From contig NC_063188.1 in assembly GCF_023159225.1 (NCBI RefSeq), positions 36,322,021-36,386,020 on the forward strand: 64,000 nt of DNA. The letters run 5' to 3'. The stretch comes from Perognathus longimembris pacificus. Lineage: Eukaryota; Chordata; Mammalia; Rodentia; Heteromyidae. Under the pieces are notes generated by a model that was not told where the DNA came from, did no database searches, and was given only the letters and a program-made list of their open reading frames with translations. Made by a program: the position numbers and the translations under genes. Shown piece after piece: positions 35,712 to 47,500 of this stretch. Position 1 is the stretch's first letter. Each line of letters starts with the position of its first letter.

Positions 35712-36688
35712 TATTATGACTGTCTTGTTTTAAAATGCTGTCTCAGGTCCACTAGGTACATTTATTTACAAATCCTGCTGTTAAATATTTTACCTTGCAA
35801 ATGAGGTTAGACTAGTGCTGAAGGTAGTTGGACATTTCTCCTGGAAATAGTGGTAAAACCTATTCTAAGACGTGCTGAGGAGCTCATTTTCTCTGGTCCA
35901 CTTAATCAACTCCATTTCTCTCTGCTGCAGATTTGACTTGGACAAGTCTACCACCTAAAATCCAAAGTCAATTTGAAAGTTCTTTGGAGATGTAAAATAT
36001 TCAAATCTGAGGTCAAGAATCAAAGAGGTGTTTCTAGTTTCCATGTGCCAGAACCATATCTGACCTTAGGAATACTCTTTTGCAAAGAATTCATTTGTTT
36101 GTGCATATTAGATCATCAGAAATCTAATGAGAAATGTATCGTTTTCCCTGACAACTGAAGAATGAGACTTTGAGCTTTTCAGACTATTCTCTTTTACTTT
36201 CATTCAATAAACCAGGGAATAGCTAATTACTTTTATCAGGGGCACTTTCTTGTTTTGCTTCATCAGGTATTTTGGCTCTTTTTTAAAATAGAATAACATT
36301 AACAAAGAACATTTTAGATCCCAAAGGTAATAAAATGAAAAGGTGTCAATCTTGTTTTTTACTGACATTTCAAGATTCTAGAATATCACAGTTGACACAT
36401 TTTTATTTTCTATGACTTACTTCAAAAACACTGCTGAATTTGATGTTCTTGGTGACAATTCCAAAGCACTTAAAATAAAGTGTAAAGAAATCTCTGTGCA
36501 TGATATAAAGTGAGTTCAAATTACTCTTACATTTCTGGATGTTGGAGGAGAGGGTATTATTTACCAATCCCAAAACCAAAAGATTACCAGAGAAACCAAG
36601 TGCAAACTGGAGAGATAAGGTGCTGTCGACACACAGGACAAAGGCATTGTTCACATCCCCATATTAAAACGCAGGAAGAATTCCTTCC
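35712..36688. other. Unique non-coding stretch
   Basis: Contains an 83-aa minus ORF (36403-36654) and a 61-aa plus ORF (35973-36158), neither with a recognisable family. No splice or promoter evidence supports a gene. Confidence 0.4.
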
Positions 36689-37302
36689 AAATGGATCAGG
36701 AAAATATGGTACATATACACAATGGAATTTTATGCCTCTATCAGAAAGAACGATATTGCCCCATTCGTAAGGAAATGGAAGGACTTGGAAAAAATTATAC
36801 TAAGTGAAGTGAGCCAGACCCAAAGAAACATGGACTGTATGATTTCCCTCATAGGGAATAATTAGCACAGGTTTAGGCTAGTCACAACAGAGGATCACAA
36901 GAGCCCAATAGCTATGCCCTTATGAATGCATAAGATGATGCTAAGTGAAATGAACTGCATGTTATGGAAATGACTGTTATATCACTGTTGTAATTACTTT
37001 CAACATGCCATGTGAAACCATAGCTTCTATTGTTGATGATCCTCCTGTATCCCCTTCCTGCACTATTACTGTATCTTATCTGAGTACATTGGAAACTGTG
37101 TATACTGGTACCAGAACTAGGAAAGTGAAAGGGAATACCAAAATCAAGAGACACAGGATAAAAAGACAAACGACTCCAAAAGCAATACTTGCAAAACTGT
37201 TCGGTGTAAACCAACTGAACAACTCATGGGGGGAGAGGGAAAGGGAGAGGGGGGAGGGGAGAATGAGGGAGGAGGTAACAAACAGTTCAAGAAATGTATC
37301 CA

Positions 37303-37514
37303 GGGGCTGGGGATATAGCCTAGTGGCAAGAGTGCCTACCTCGGATACACGAGGCCCTAGGTTCGATTCCCCAGCACCACATATACAGAAAACGGCCAGA
37401 AGTGGCGCTGTGGCTCAAGTGGCAGAGTGCTAGCCTTGAGCGGGAAGAAGACAGGGACAGTGCTCAGGCCCTGAGTCCAAGGCCCAGGACTGGCCCCCCC
37501 CCCAAAAAAAAAAA
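37303..37514 (+). mobile_element. IDL-Geo-type SINE, young copy (first of a tandem pair)
   Basis: Intact B box (ggttcgattcc), CpG-bearing body like the 11032 copy, a C-run then A-tail. The TSD is aagaaatgtatcca at 37289-37302 and 37515-37528. Confidence 0.95.
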
Positions 37515-37528
37515 AAGAAATGTATCCA

Positions 37529-37735
37529 GGGCTGGGGATATGGCCTAGTGGCAAGAGTGCTTGCCCTGTATACATGAGGCCCTGGGTTCAATTCCCCAGC
37601 ACCACATATACAGAAAATGGCCAGAAGTGGCGCTGTGGCTCAAGTGGCAGAGTGCTAGCCTTGAGCAAAAAGAAGCCATGGACAGTGTTCAGGCCCTGAG
37701 TCCAAGCCCCAGAACTGGCCAAACAAACAAACAAA
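37529..37735 (+). mobile_element. IDL-Geo-type SINE (second of a tandem pair)
   Basis: ID head (gggctggggatatggcctag), B box ggttcaattcc, Geo module, (aaac)n tail. It shares the same TSD: aagaaatgtatcca at 37515-37528 and 37736-37749. Confidence 0.95.
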
Positions 37736-37861
37736 AAGAAATGTATCCAATGCCTAACATATGAAACTGTAACCTCTCTGTACATCAGTTTCACAATAAA
37801 AAAAAATTAAATAAAATTTAAGAAAAAAGAAGTAATGTCTTGATTGTGATGTATCATGCAT

Positions 37862-38165
37862 GTAAAGCCTCCTAGGAGGCACATATCAGATGGATATCAA
37901 GATGAAGCCACACAGAGCAAAAAGTTCTCAATACTCCATCTCAACTTATGAAATCTGAGTGTGGTGATATGTGTCATCACAGCCATGTAGAAAGAGTAAA
38001 TAGGAAGATTTTGCTTCAAGCCATTTGAGACATTAAAAGATGCTATTAAGAAAAGAACTATAGCAAAAATTACTGGGGGCTGGGTGGCTCAAATGTAGAG
38101 TACCTGCTTAGAAAGCACAAAGCCTTAGTTCAAATCTCCGCACTAATACACAAAAAAAGAAAAGA
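37862..38165 (+). mobile_element. Composite 7SL/ID SINE, 5'-incomplete (copy G)
   Basis: A partial 7SL monomer (gcctcctaggaggcacatat), another monomer from about 37955 (gagtgtggtgatatgtgtca), then an ID-like unit at 38074-38150 (gggggctgggtggctcaaat, ttagttcaaatctcc) and an A-rich tail. Confidence 0.6.
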
Positions 38166-38464
38166 AGCAAAGATAAGCATACATTGAATGCTCCAAGAAA
38201 CACCCCCAAAAAGTTGATTAGAGATTTGCAAATAAATCATTCTAAAATGTGAAGCCTAATTCAATTCATATATGAATTACCAATAACCTTTGGGGAGATT
38301 TTTCATTCTACTACTGTCAACAAATATGCTAGTTTCTGTTTTCTATTTAGAAAGTATTTATTTTAGGAATATGAGTATGTAGGTCCAAATAAACATTCTC
38401 ATTCTCATAGTTCGTTTTGTGTATGCTTCTCTCCTCCTTTCCATCCTTTGAATCTTGGTGAAAT

Positions 38465-38765
38465 TTTATATTTTACTCAGCACTGGAGTTTGAACTCATA
38501 ACCTCACATACACTAAGGTCGGCTTTGTGCTATCTTGAAAATAACCAGAGCACAAAGTGCTAGAGTGACTCAGGTGGCAGAGTGCCTACCTAGACTGTGA
38601 TCCCCATATTTCTACTACCTACCCAACTTTTTTCTTTGAGATGGGTTCTTGTGAAGTCTTTGTGTGTGTGTGTGGTGGGAGGGAACTGACCTGACCTTGA
38701 ACAGCAATCCTTATGCTTCTAGTCCCTCAAGTAACTAGGAGTACAGGCATTAAGTCACTGGGGGT
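38465..38765 (-). mobile_element. Composite 7SL/ID SINE, reverse, disrupted (copy H)
   Basis: The ID-like unit in reverse is at 38473-38530 (cagcactggagtttgaactc). A plus-sense scrap at 38555-38600 (gagtgactcaggtggcagag) looks like an inserted tRNA-derived piece. 7SL monomer(s) in reverse end near 38760 (agtaactaggagtacaggca). Confidence 0.5.
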
Positions 38766-38773
38766 AAAGTATT

Positions 38774-38792
38774 TGTGTGTGTATATGTGTGA

Positions 38793-38834
<42 letters not shown>
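38774..38834. repeat. (GT)n microsatellite
   Basis: Interrupted then pure GT run. Confidence 0.95.
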
Positions 38835-38835
<1 letters not shown>

Positions 38836-38837
<2 letters not shown>

Positions 38838-39040
38838 TCAGTACTAGGGTTTCAAATCAGTGTTTTGTGCTTTGTCATGGTTTTCTTGCTATTGGCTGGT
38901 ACTCTACCAATTAATTCATTACTCCAGTCATCTAGATTTTTTCTGGCTAATTAGAGATAGAGTCACACAGACTTCTCTGTAAAGGCTGCTTTCAAACCAT
39001 GATCCTCCAGGTCTCAGCTTTGTGAATTGATACCTGGCTT
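38836..39040 (-). mobile_element. 7SL-Geo composite SINE, decayed
   Basis: Geo-like start (cagtactagggtttcaaatc, ggctggtactctaccaatta), linker (aattagagatagagtcacac), and a reduced 7SL head (ccatgatcctccaggtctca). Confidence 0.65.
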
Positions 39041-39429
39041 CTTGGGTGTTTTAAATTTGTTTGTGTGGTAATATTTTGATGAACTCCTTCATTCAATAGA
39101 TATTTAGAAAGGTATGCAAATCTGAAGTTTACAGCTGCTTGGTAAAATATTAAAAAGCAGAAGGATGACTAGATATATGGATAGACATGTAGAGATAAAT
39201 GTTGATTTATGTAACAACCTACAGAAGAAAACAGATTATAAGCATTGTAGTGTGTTTCATTGTGCCCTTTTCCAATGAGCATCTCCCTAATATAACTTTT
39301 CTCTTGACTTTGACCATGTCTATTTCAAAGTTCTTATACTCAACAATGTGTTTTTCTTTCTCTCTCTCTCTCTCTCTCTTTTGCTCTATATTATATGCCT
39401 GTGAGATCCATATATGGAGTGCATAAATA
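39041..39429. other. Unique stretch with a short CT run
   Basis: Nothing recognisable except (CT)n at 39355-39380. Confidence 0.4.
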
Positions 39430-41455
39430 TTTTTTACTTTTCTGTTGTATTCAGTTAGATAAATATATTGACATTTAAATTTCATTGTGTAGTTTTTTGG
39501 CTCTCACAAATAAAGTTATCATGGACATTTTTTTGTCTAGAGGTTTTTTTCTATCTTTTATATTTATTTCATTTATTTCTTTTACTTCTCTTGACTAGGA
39601 GTAAAACTGCTAAGTCACGACATTTGCATATACCTGTCACTCAACAATTTTGAAACACTTTTTAAATGATAATGCCAGTTTGCATTCCTGTCAATAGTAT
39701 ATAAGAAATTGTGCTGTTCAATATTTTTGACACTATTTGGTGATATTACACATACATTTTGTGTATTGTGTTTAGTAGTCCATTTTGGTTTCATCTTTAC
39801 TTTCTCAACAACTAGTAATGTCAAACACCTTTGTGTAAGCTTGCTGGTCATTTGAAGATCTGTTTTCAAAGTGTCTACTTAAATCTCTAGCCTGATGTAT
39901 TTTAAATTACATTTTATTTTTCTTCTTGATGTGAACATTCATATTTTCATAATAAATCCGGTTATGAAAGTTTTCTCATTTCTCATTACTTTTTTAGATA
40001 CCTGTTTTACTTATTTGGAGATTTTTCTAACTTAATTCTATTGTGTTAAATACACTTCTCATTTCTGTTATTTGACATTCATTAATAATTGCCTTATGAC
40101 TCACTAGAAGATGTGCTTGGCAAAATATTCACGAGCACTTGAAAACAGAGGAGTAGGGCTGGGAATATGGCCTAGTGGCAAGAGTGCTTGCCTTGTGTAC
40201 ATGAAGCCCTAGGTTCGATTCCCCAGCACCATATATATAGAAAATAGCCAGAAGGGGCACTGTGGCTCCAGTGGTAGAGTGCTAGCCTTGAGCAAAAAGA
40301 AGCCAGAGACAGTGCTCAGGCCCTGAGTGCAAGCTCCAGGACTGTAAAAAAAAAAAAAAGAAAGAAAATAGAGGGGTATATTAAATAGTTGTTTGGTATA
40401 ATTTCCTATGTGTGTCAATTAGTTCAAGCTGCCATTTGTTTGGTCAGATGGTCTATATAGTAGCTGAGATTTTCTTTCTCAGTTACTGTGAGATATTCTA
40501 AAGTTATAATTTATAATTGTGGCTTTAAGTCAATTAATGTGTGCTTTGTGCACGATTGCCTACATTATTAGTCAAATACAATTTTACATTAGGATTGATT
40601 CTTTGAAAAAATGATCAATGTGGCAGGAAAAACAAACAATTTTATGAAATATTATTCTTAGAAGTCATATATCCTGCCTTAATGAATTTCTTTTAGGATT
40701 TCTTTTTATTAGTATTTGCATAATATATTTCAGAGCCTTTTCTTTCAATCTTCCTGTCTCCTATTTAAGTTATATCTCTTGTAAGCTGTAGATATTTTAA
40801 AATATCCTACTTCAACATTGCTATACTATATTACAGTAGTTGGTCCAGTTAACCTTAATATAATTATCGATACATTTAAACTGAAATCCTTCATCTATTT
40901 ATTATATTGTTTTATACCTATCGTCTACCTTTCTTCTTCCTTTTAGATTAAATATCTGTTTGTAAGTGTTATTTTATATTCCATTTCCTCCAACTTTTAT
41001 TTCAGTAGATACTTATGTACTTAGTGTTTGTATTTTTCAGCAGCTACCCTGGAGATTACAACCAGCACTCTTGATCTTTAAGAATTTACTATAAGCTAAT
41101 ACTTTTACTGCTTCCCAGTTATTACAAAAATCTTAAATACTTTAACTTTTCTTAGTTTCTTAGTGTCATTTATGATATTTTGTTATAAATTTCTTCTCCA
41201 TATGTTTTAAATTTCACAAGACAGTTATTTTTTAAAAACAATCCCTTTATGTTATTTTGTGTTCACCATCCCGTCTGCATCATCATCCTTCCATCTGGGA
41301 TTATTTTCCTACTGCTCAAACAACTTCTCTTCAGGTCTAAAGGTGCTAATTTTTTTCATATTTTGTCAATTTATCTTTATTTCACTTCTTTTTCAAATAA
41401 ATTTTCACTGAAATTCCATTTTTCTTCCTTGTTAGAGAATATTTTCACCGAGTTA
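39430..41455 (-). mobile_element. Ancient L1M-type LINE (ORF2), reverse
   Basis: In reverse, the order follows ancient mammalian L1 ORF2: 'atgccagtttgcattcctgt', 'tgtgtcaattagttcaagct', 'ttattagtatttgcataata', 'taaccttaatataattatcg', 'agaatattttcaccgag'. It is highly decayed. A young SINE at 40156-40363 splits it. Confidence 0.65.
40156..40363 (+). mobile_element. IDL-Geo-type SINE nested in ancient L1M
   Basis: ID head (gggctgggaatatggcctag), intact B box (ggttcgattcc), Geo module and A-tail. The flanks gaaaacagaggagta (40141-40155) and gaaaatagaggggta (40364-40378) are a slightly diverged 15-bp TSD. Confidence 0.94.
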
Positions 41456-41474
41456 AGATGACACCAGGCATCTT

Positions 41475-41615
41475 GAGGGGCTGAGCTGGTTAGGGGGAGA
41501 TGGGCAAAAATGATGGAAGGGATAACATAGGGTACACATGAACTGACATGCTGAATTGAACCACTTTTGTACAACTAGTTAAAGGTAATAATAATAAAGA
41601 ATTACAGAATAACTG
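41475..41615 (+). mobile_element. Old L1 3' end
   Basis: The sequence 'gagctggttagggggagatg', 'gaactgacatgctgaattga', 'gtacaactagttaaaggtaa' parallels the 3' end at 30140-30490. Confidence 0.6.
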
Positions 41616-42610
41616 CTGTTTATCTTTTCTCCAGAATAATTGTTTCTTATACAAAATGCAATTTCTTTAAGTAAACTAACAGGTATACTAAGGAACACTC
41701 AGAGATTTAAGGAATCCTTTCCTCATAAATCTAAAGCATGTTTTTCAGTGACTAAACTCTGTCCTTATAGTCTATTCTTATGACTCATCCTGTGTCTACC
41801 TTTTAGAATGAATTTGATTCCTTTTTTCTTTTAACATAACAGCTCTTAAAATATTTAAAGATGGCTATTGTGGTTTTAGTCCATATTCTTTCAATACTTT
41901 CTTTAGACAAGATGGATCCAGTCCACTCAAGTATTTTTCATATATTTGGCTAAATTCACTTTATAATCTAAGTGCTTTAGTCTGTAGGTTTTCCAATTGA
42001 GTGCCTTCAGCAAGCATATGATAACTATGTCAGTTGATGTCAGGCTATCGGCAGCAATGTCTTATAGAAGGCCAAGCATAAAATAAGATTCAACTGACTT
42101 GGAATTTTTCAATAGATTTTGGGTAAATGTAGTAATGTTTTTGTCAAAATCTACATTTCCTGTATGAATTTCCACCATGTTTCTTGTCTTTGAAATTAAT
42201 ATAAGAAATAAAATAATGAAAGCAATAAGTAAAGTAATGAATGGGAGTGGCAAATGGAGAAGAGAATTGAGAAGAATGTAATATTAGCAAATATGTGGAA
42301 GCTATATTCAATTTCTTTTCCACTTATGGGAAAAGACATTCCCACAATGCTATGTAGTTTTGTTTAGTTTAACTAAATTTTTTAGCCAAGAAAGTATTGA
42401 GAGAGAAAATTTGAATTTTATTAAGTGAACATTTGCAACATAGCACACAGAAAGAAAAACATAAATCTAATAAAGTGAAGAAGCACAATATGATTTTGTA
42501 CATCTTTTCAAGTATAAACAGCATGGCTTGATTGTAGGAATGATTCATTTGTCTCATTTAAAACTTACCATCTGAATACAGCTTAATGAGGTAAGCTAGT
42601 AGTACTGTGT
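41616..42610. other. Unique AT-rich non-coding stretch
   Basis: No gene or repeat was recognised. Confidence 0.4.
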
Positions 42611-42828
42611 ATTTTTTACTTGGCAGTATTGAGGTTTGAACTCAGGCTTGTTGCCTCCTTGACTGGTGCTCTACCATTTGGACCATGCCTCCAGCCTTGC
42701 ATTTTGTTGGTTATTTTAGAGGTGTTGTCTCATGATTTTCTACCTGGGCTAATCTCTAACCTGGATGTCCCAGGTCTCAGCGTCTATGTATGTAGGATTG
42801 TAGGTGTAATCCACTGGCACTATGGTCT
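42611..42828 (-). mobile_element. ID + 7SL dimeric SINE, reverse
   Basis: ID-like unit in reverse (ttggcagtattgaggtttga, gtgctctaccatttggacca) followed by one 7SL monomer (ttgtctcatgattttctacc, gtaggattgtaggtgtaatc). It looks like the short form of the composite family. Confidence 0.62.
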
Positions 42829-43204
42829 GTATTTACTTAAAAAATTTTTACAAACTTTTATGAACATATGTGTATTAGCATAAAGAAAAAGTTATTATAG
42901 TCAAGAATACAATCCAAGAAGATTTTTTCAGAACTAACAAAGCTTTGAAAAAGCAAATCAACTATATTACAAGACTTGAAATTAACACTATGCTAAAAGT
43001 CTGGTTATACATTGTTCTTGAAAGTTCTCAATGAAGCCTACGAACACTTAACAATCACAAAGATAGTTTTATATTGTATCTTTTGTGCCTTTCAATATTT
43101 TACAAAGAATGATGATTTGGACTTGGATTTATTTCCTTTTACTACTGTGAGTGCTTTTACGAGAAAAGAGAATGCCAATGAATTACTCTCAGAAGGCTAT
43201 GGCT
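42829..43204. other. Unique non-coding stretch
   Basis: Nothing recognisable. The 80-aa ORF at 43012-43254 runs into the SINE and has no known motif. Confidence 0.4.
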
Positions 43205-43425
43205 GTTGGGTGTACAAGGCTCACACCTGTAATCCTAGATACTCAGGATTCTGAAATATGAGGATCTCATTATGAAGCCAGTCCAGGCACATTACCTCCA
43301 GTTAACCAGAAAACAAAACCAGAAATTGAATTATGGCTCCAGTGGTAGAGTGCCAGCTTTGAGCAAAAAAACCATGAACAGCATGAATCCTTGAGTTCTG
43401 GCTTCAGTGGTGGTGCACATACAAA
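43205..43425 (+). mobile_element. 7SL-Geo composite SINE
   Basis: 7SL head (aaggctcacacctgtaatcc), linker (tacctccagttaaccagaa) and Geo module (ttatggctccagtggtagag). The tail is replaced by a CA run. Confidence 0.82.
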
Positions 43426-43435
43426 CACATGTATG

Positions 43436-43437
<2 letters not shown>

Positions 43438-43481
<44 letters not shown>
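43438..43481. repeat. (CA)n microsatellite
   Basis: Pure CA run of about 22 units at a SINE 3' end. Confidence 0.97.
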
Positions 43482-43484
<3 letters not shown>

Positions 43485-44100
43485 GAACACAGAGGAAGGC
43501 TCGGCTATCCCAATAGTTAGTAATAGATTAAGTCCAAGCCAACTACTAAAGAAAGGCTTGCACTTTCACTTAAGCAGAACCCTGGTATTATATGATCTGG
43601 TTTTTTTGTTTTGTTTTGTTTTATTGTTCTTTTATTGGTGGTAGTCTGGTTTTGTTAATAATTTATATATGACTTTCTCTTATAAACAATTGTGAATACC
43701 ATAAATAGTTTTGTGACCACTGAAGTAGGTCCCCTTCCTTTGGGAACTATAATAATTTATAGATTTATCGGGGAATAATAAGCCAGTCTTTATTCTTGTA
43801 TGAGGACAGTGATAGTCTTCTAGAGTACTATCTACTAGCCCTACTCTCCTGGAAAAATCATTCAAGGTAAGAGACCAAACTAAAGTACTGTCTCCAAACA
43901 ACTGGTTCACCAACTTAGCCAACGTAAAACATTCCAAGACTATTTATTTTTTTTCTGGCTATGATGAAGTAGCTTAGATCACATTGAGAAAGTCTACAAA
44001 AGCTATATAAAATATTTTAAACTAAATTATTTCAAGATATCACAGAACCAGCAAGTAAAGCATAACTCAGATACAATATTCTAGATAGAAGGAAATCACA
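43482..44100. other. Unique non-coding stretch
   Basis: No gene or repeat was recognised. Confidence 0.4.
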
Positions 44101-44309
44101 GGGTGCTGGGAATATGGCCTAGTGGTAGACTGTTTGCCTAGCATGCATGAAGCCTTGGGTTCAATTTCTCAGCACCACATAACAGAAAAAGTCAGAAGTG
44201 GCATTGTGGCTCAAGTGGTAGAGTGCTAGCCTTGAGCAAAAGAAGCTTAGGGAAAGCACCCAAGCCCTGAGTTCAGGCCCATGACTGCCCCCCCCCCCCA
44301 AAAAAAAAC
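44101..44309 (+). mobile_element. IDL-Geo-type SINE
   Basis: ID head (gtgctgggaatatggcctag), B-box region (gggttcaatttc), Geo module (ggctcaagtggtagagtgct), then a 14-C run and A-tail. Confidence 0.94.
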
Positions 44310-44599
44310 ATTAATGTGAACAGCACATTTATCTCCATTTGTATTTCAGGAGCAACAATGTAGACAGCAGAGATAGAAGTATTATTGATCTAGGCCTGTC
44401 AGAAGCATCACTGAAACACAAATAGCAACTGGAGGTTGGGGTTGTCTGTGTAGAAAGGACCTGGGAAGCCATGAGCTAAGACAAAAATCAGCAGGAATTC
44501 TACACTGAATTTCTCCTTCTTTCTTCTAACTCCTACCTGCCTCATGCAAGGACAGTGCTACTTCATCACCTAACTGAATATGCAATAGAATTCAAATTC
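44310..44599. other. Unique non-coding stretch
   Basis: Nothing recognisable. Confidence 0.35.
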
Positions 44600-45030
44600 T
44601 TAGCCTAGTACAGTTGCTAACATCTGGAATTTTAGCTGCTTGTTAAGCAGAGCTTGTGAGGATCACAGTTTGAAGCCACTTCAAAATAAAGGTTCATCGG
44701 ACTCCATCTCAATCAAGAAAAAGTTGCATATGGTCCCATACACCTATCATTCTAAGCACACTGGAGAGTGAGCTCAAGAGGATAACAAGCCATTTCAGCC
44801 AATGAAACTCTATGTCATCAGAAAAAAGGTAGATGTAGTACTGCATATCTGCCATCCCAGCTACAGTGGGAGCCCAAATAAGAAGACTATATAGACCAGG
44901 ACAGCCCATGCAGAAAACAATACTTCATCTCCAAAGTAACCAGAGATACAAAGAGTGGAAATGTGGTACAGTAGTAAAATGCTTGCCAAATATGTGCAGA
45001 GTTCTCAATTCAAAACCCACTACAGCAAAA
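44600..45030 (+). mobile_element. Composite SINE: three 7SL monomers + ID monomer (copy B)
   Basis: Monomer 1 at about 44603 (ctagtacagttgctaacatc), 2 at about 44725 (catatggtcccatacaccta), 3 at about 44830 (gatgtagtactgcatatctg), and an ID-like unit at 44952-45020 (aatgtggtacagtagtaaaa, ctcaattcaaaaccc), then an A-tail. It is the clearest example of the layout. Confidence 0.68.
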
Positions 45031-45098
45031 AAAAGTAAAACACTTGAGAATTTTGTATACTTTTTGCTCTATCTCGAATCAGGCATTTAACAAATATC

Positions 45099-45341
45099 TT
45101 TTTCTTCAGTGCTTGAATTTAGGGCCTCACTCTTTTGCTCAGGGGCCTTGCATTCTTGGATGAGCTTGCTTGCTCAAAGCTGACAGTACACTTGAACCTC
45201 TAAATCTGGCATTTACTAATTAGTTGGAGATGGAGTGTACCATAGATAATTTTTTTGCCTGTGTTGGCTTCAAATCTTAATACTCAGATATGAGCTTCCA
45301 GCATAGCTAGGCTTACAGGTATGAGTGGCCAGTGCCAGATA
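45099..45341 (-). mobile_element. 7SL-Geo composite SINE, older
   Basis: Geo module in reverse (cagtgcttgaatttagggcc, tgctcaaagctgacagtaca), linker (aattagttggagatggagtg) and 7SL head (catagctaggcttacaggta). Confidence 0.82.
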
Positions 45342-45399
45342 GTCTCCTTTTTTTTTTTTTTTTTTGGATGTGAGTTGCACTTGTGATCTGCTTTCTCAC

Positions 45400-45880
45400 A
45401 AATAAAATATAGCGATGGTGGTGAGACAACATTTTCATGATTATGTTACATTAAGTGGGAATGGGAAAAGAATTTTGCAAATAGAACTAGGGTTACTAGC
45501 CTTGAAATATATCGAAAATTTTTTGTTCTAACTTCAAGTAATTCCTTTGAAAAGGGGGCTTGATCCTTTCCTAAAGTGAAAGCCTTGAAGCAATTGAGAC
45601 TCCTATTGCTGGTTCTAAAGCATTACACTACCATGAAGCCTACAGCCACGGGGATTCAATTCTGCTAACAGCCTGAATGAACTTTGAAGAGGCCTCTGGG
45701 ACACAAGATGAGAACGTATCCCACTCAACAGCTTGATTACAGCATTGTAAGATCATGAAGACTGAGACAAGTTAGGTCATGCCCAGTCTTCTGCTCTGCA
45801 GAAACTATGAGATAAGTCTGAGTCATTTAAACAGCTGTATTTTTATTGTTTTTGTTAGGTAGCAATAAAAAAAATACCTA
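45400..45880 (+). mobile_element. Ancient MaLR/MLT1-like solo LTR
   Basis: The sequence 'cctgaatgaactttgaagag', 'gattacagcattgtaagatc' and 'cagaaactatgagataa' matches the 3' part of mammalian MaLR-type LTRs in order. It ends in 'ttttgttaggtagcaat'. No internal retroviral sequence is attached. Confidence 0.5.
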
Positions 45881-47299
45881 CTACCACTGGTTGTCCTAAT
45901 CCCCAGGTGCCAGTCTTATCGAAATATTAGTAATGTTCTGCTATTGGTGTGTCAATCTCATTATATACCTATCAATATGGCTTCTTTCGTATTAAATGTC
46001 ATTTCCAATATGCTTGGTTATCCAACTCAAGATTTTACTCTTCTGCTAAGACTGCATGGCAAACCAAAGTTAATTTCACAGCTTTTTTGCCATTAAAAAC
46101 TAGTTGTTAGTACTATTACACATATTGCACTTATCTGGCATATGCCTCAACCATTTATCAGCTTCATATGAGCAAAGATATAATTAATATCTGTGTTTTT
46201 AACCTGGCCTAACGAAATGCCAGACTAGAGTACAGACTCAATGAAAGTTTGCTAAATGAATTGATTTACATTTGATTAGTATATGGATTCTTTTTGATGA
46301 TTTATAGCCAGCTCCTTCTCAAATATAGTACCGTATTTGATATGTGTACTCTTAAGAGATTTGGAGTGAGAGTGAAAACAGGATCAATACATTATTTTTC
46401 TGTGCTCTATCTCTTTATGAGTTTTTGAATTAATCATGTTCTTTCAGAATTTGAGGTTTCTTTCTTTAAAAAAAAAAAGAACTTGCCTTCTTGTTCATGT
46501 TTCCTAGCTGTTCTAATTCAATTCTGGAGCTTCAAAAGTTATGCAATTTCTAATAATAAAAGGTTACAGACCAAAATTTCTTCTCCTAATTCTTTCTTTT
46601 CATGACTTTCAACTTCTTGATAATTCTTCAGTGACAAGATATCTTTTGTGTAGTCCTCTTTAACTGATAAGGCATTCAAGTTAAGTAGCTTCAAAGAAGT
46701 GGACTTAAAAGCAATTTATTTCAAAATCTATCATTCAAAAACTGACATAAGGAAAATTTCCTTCCATTGTACATTTCCCTCTTCCAAGCCTGTTTCATTG
46801 ACTAAGAAAAAATCCATAAGGTCAGAAGGGAAACATCCAAAAATGTCAGTTACTTTCTTCAGAATTCAACTGGGAACCAGAGATTCTAAGTACTCACTTA
46901 GGCTGCTATGATCTATACTATTCTGTCTATGATAGGATCTCCCAATCATTATTCTTTGTCTTGAAGGTGGCATAAATATCTTCATTTGCTTAGTGGAGGG
47001 GAGCTTCCAACAAGATATAAAGAAAGGAATTGAACTGCATAAAAACACTGGCATAAGAAATAAATCATTATCTAGACTCGTTAACTACTCCCAAACCATT
47101 TATAACTTGTTCTAAACTCAATATTTGTTGCACTCATGTGCTGACTTTTAATTCAGGGAAACAGTTAAATAAGTGTGCAATAAGAGCAGAAATTACGTAT
47201 TTGTCTAAAACATTATTTCAATATATATTATCTGAAATTACAACAGAGCAATCAAGGAAGTCATATTGCAAAAGGGCCAAGATCCTGAAAAGAGGAAAC
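45881..47299. other. Mostly unique; possible L2 3' end near 46200-46265
   Basis: The stretch 46225-46262 (gactcaatgaaagtttgcta) resembles the L2/MIR 3' terminus. The remainder has no recognisable feature. Confidence 0.35.
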
Positions 47300-47500
47300 C
47301 ACCATAAGGTACCCATTGTCTAGTCTCCCTCTATGACTCTTCCCAGCCTCTAGAAATCACTATTATACCTTTGGACTAACTTCTTAACCTTTTGCACATA
47401 TGCTATATTTATATTTCTGTATGGCTTATTTCACATAGCATAATGCCTTCTAGTACACATGCATGCCATTATTGCAATGTCCAAATCTCATGAATATGTA
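47300..47500 (-). mobile_element. Ancient L1 (L1MA-like) 3' UTR fragment
   Basis: The order 'cagcctctagaaatcactat', 'tatggcttatttcacatagc', 'ataatgccttctagtacaca' is the reverse L1MA-type 3' UTR, continuing the type seen at 21489-21880. Confidence 0.6.

Larger units (their letters stand above)
36689..37825 (+). mobile_element. L1 LINE, 5'-truncated (end of ORF2, 3' UTR, A-tail)
   Basis: It starts at atggatcaggaaaatatggt in late ORF2, which reads through to a gggaataattag end near 36872. A 3' UTR with a G/A tract at 37227-37262 and the standard L1 3' end at 37765-37800 follow. Two SINEs lie inside it. There is no inversion. Confidence 0.92.

Noticed and set aside
36403..36654. 83-aa minus-strand ORF as a possible exon
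   Set aside because: No recognisable family, no convincing splice sites assessed, and length is within chance for this composition.
37005..37433. 142-aa plus-strand ORF
   Set aside because: It lies in the L1 3' UTR and runs into a SINE, so it is not coding.
10415..45030. CRISPR-like or satellite array
   Set aside because: The recurring units are dispersed SINEs at irregular spacing, not direct repeats with spacers.
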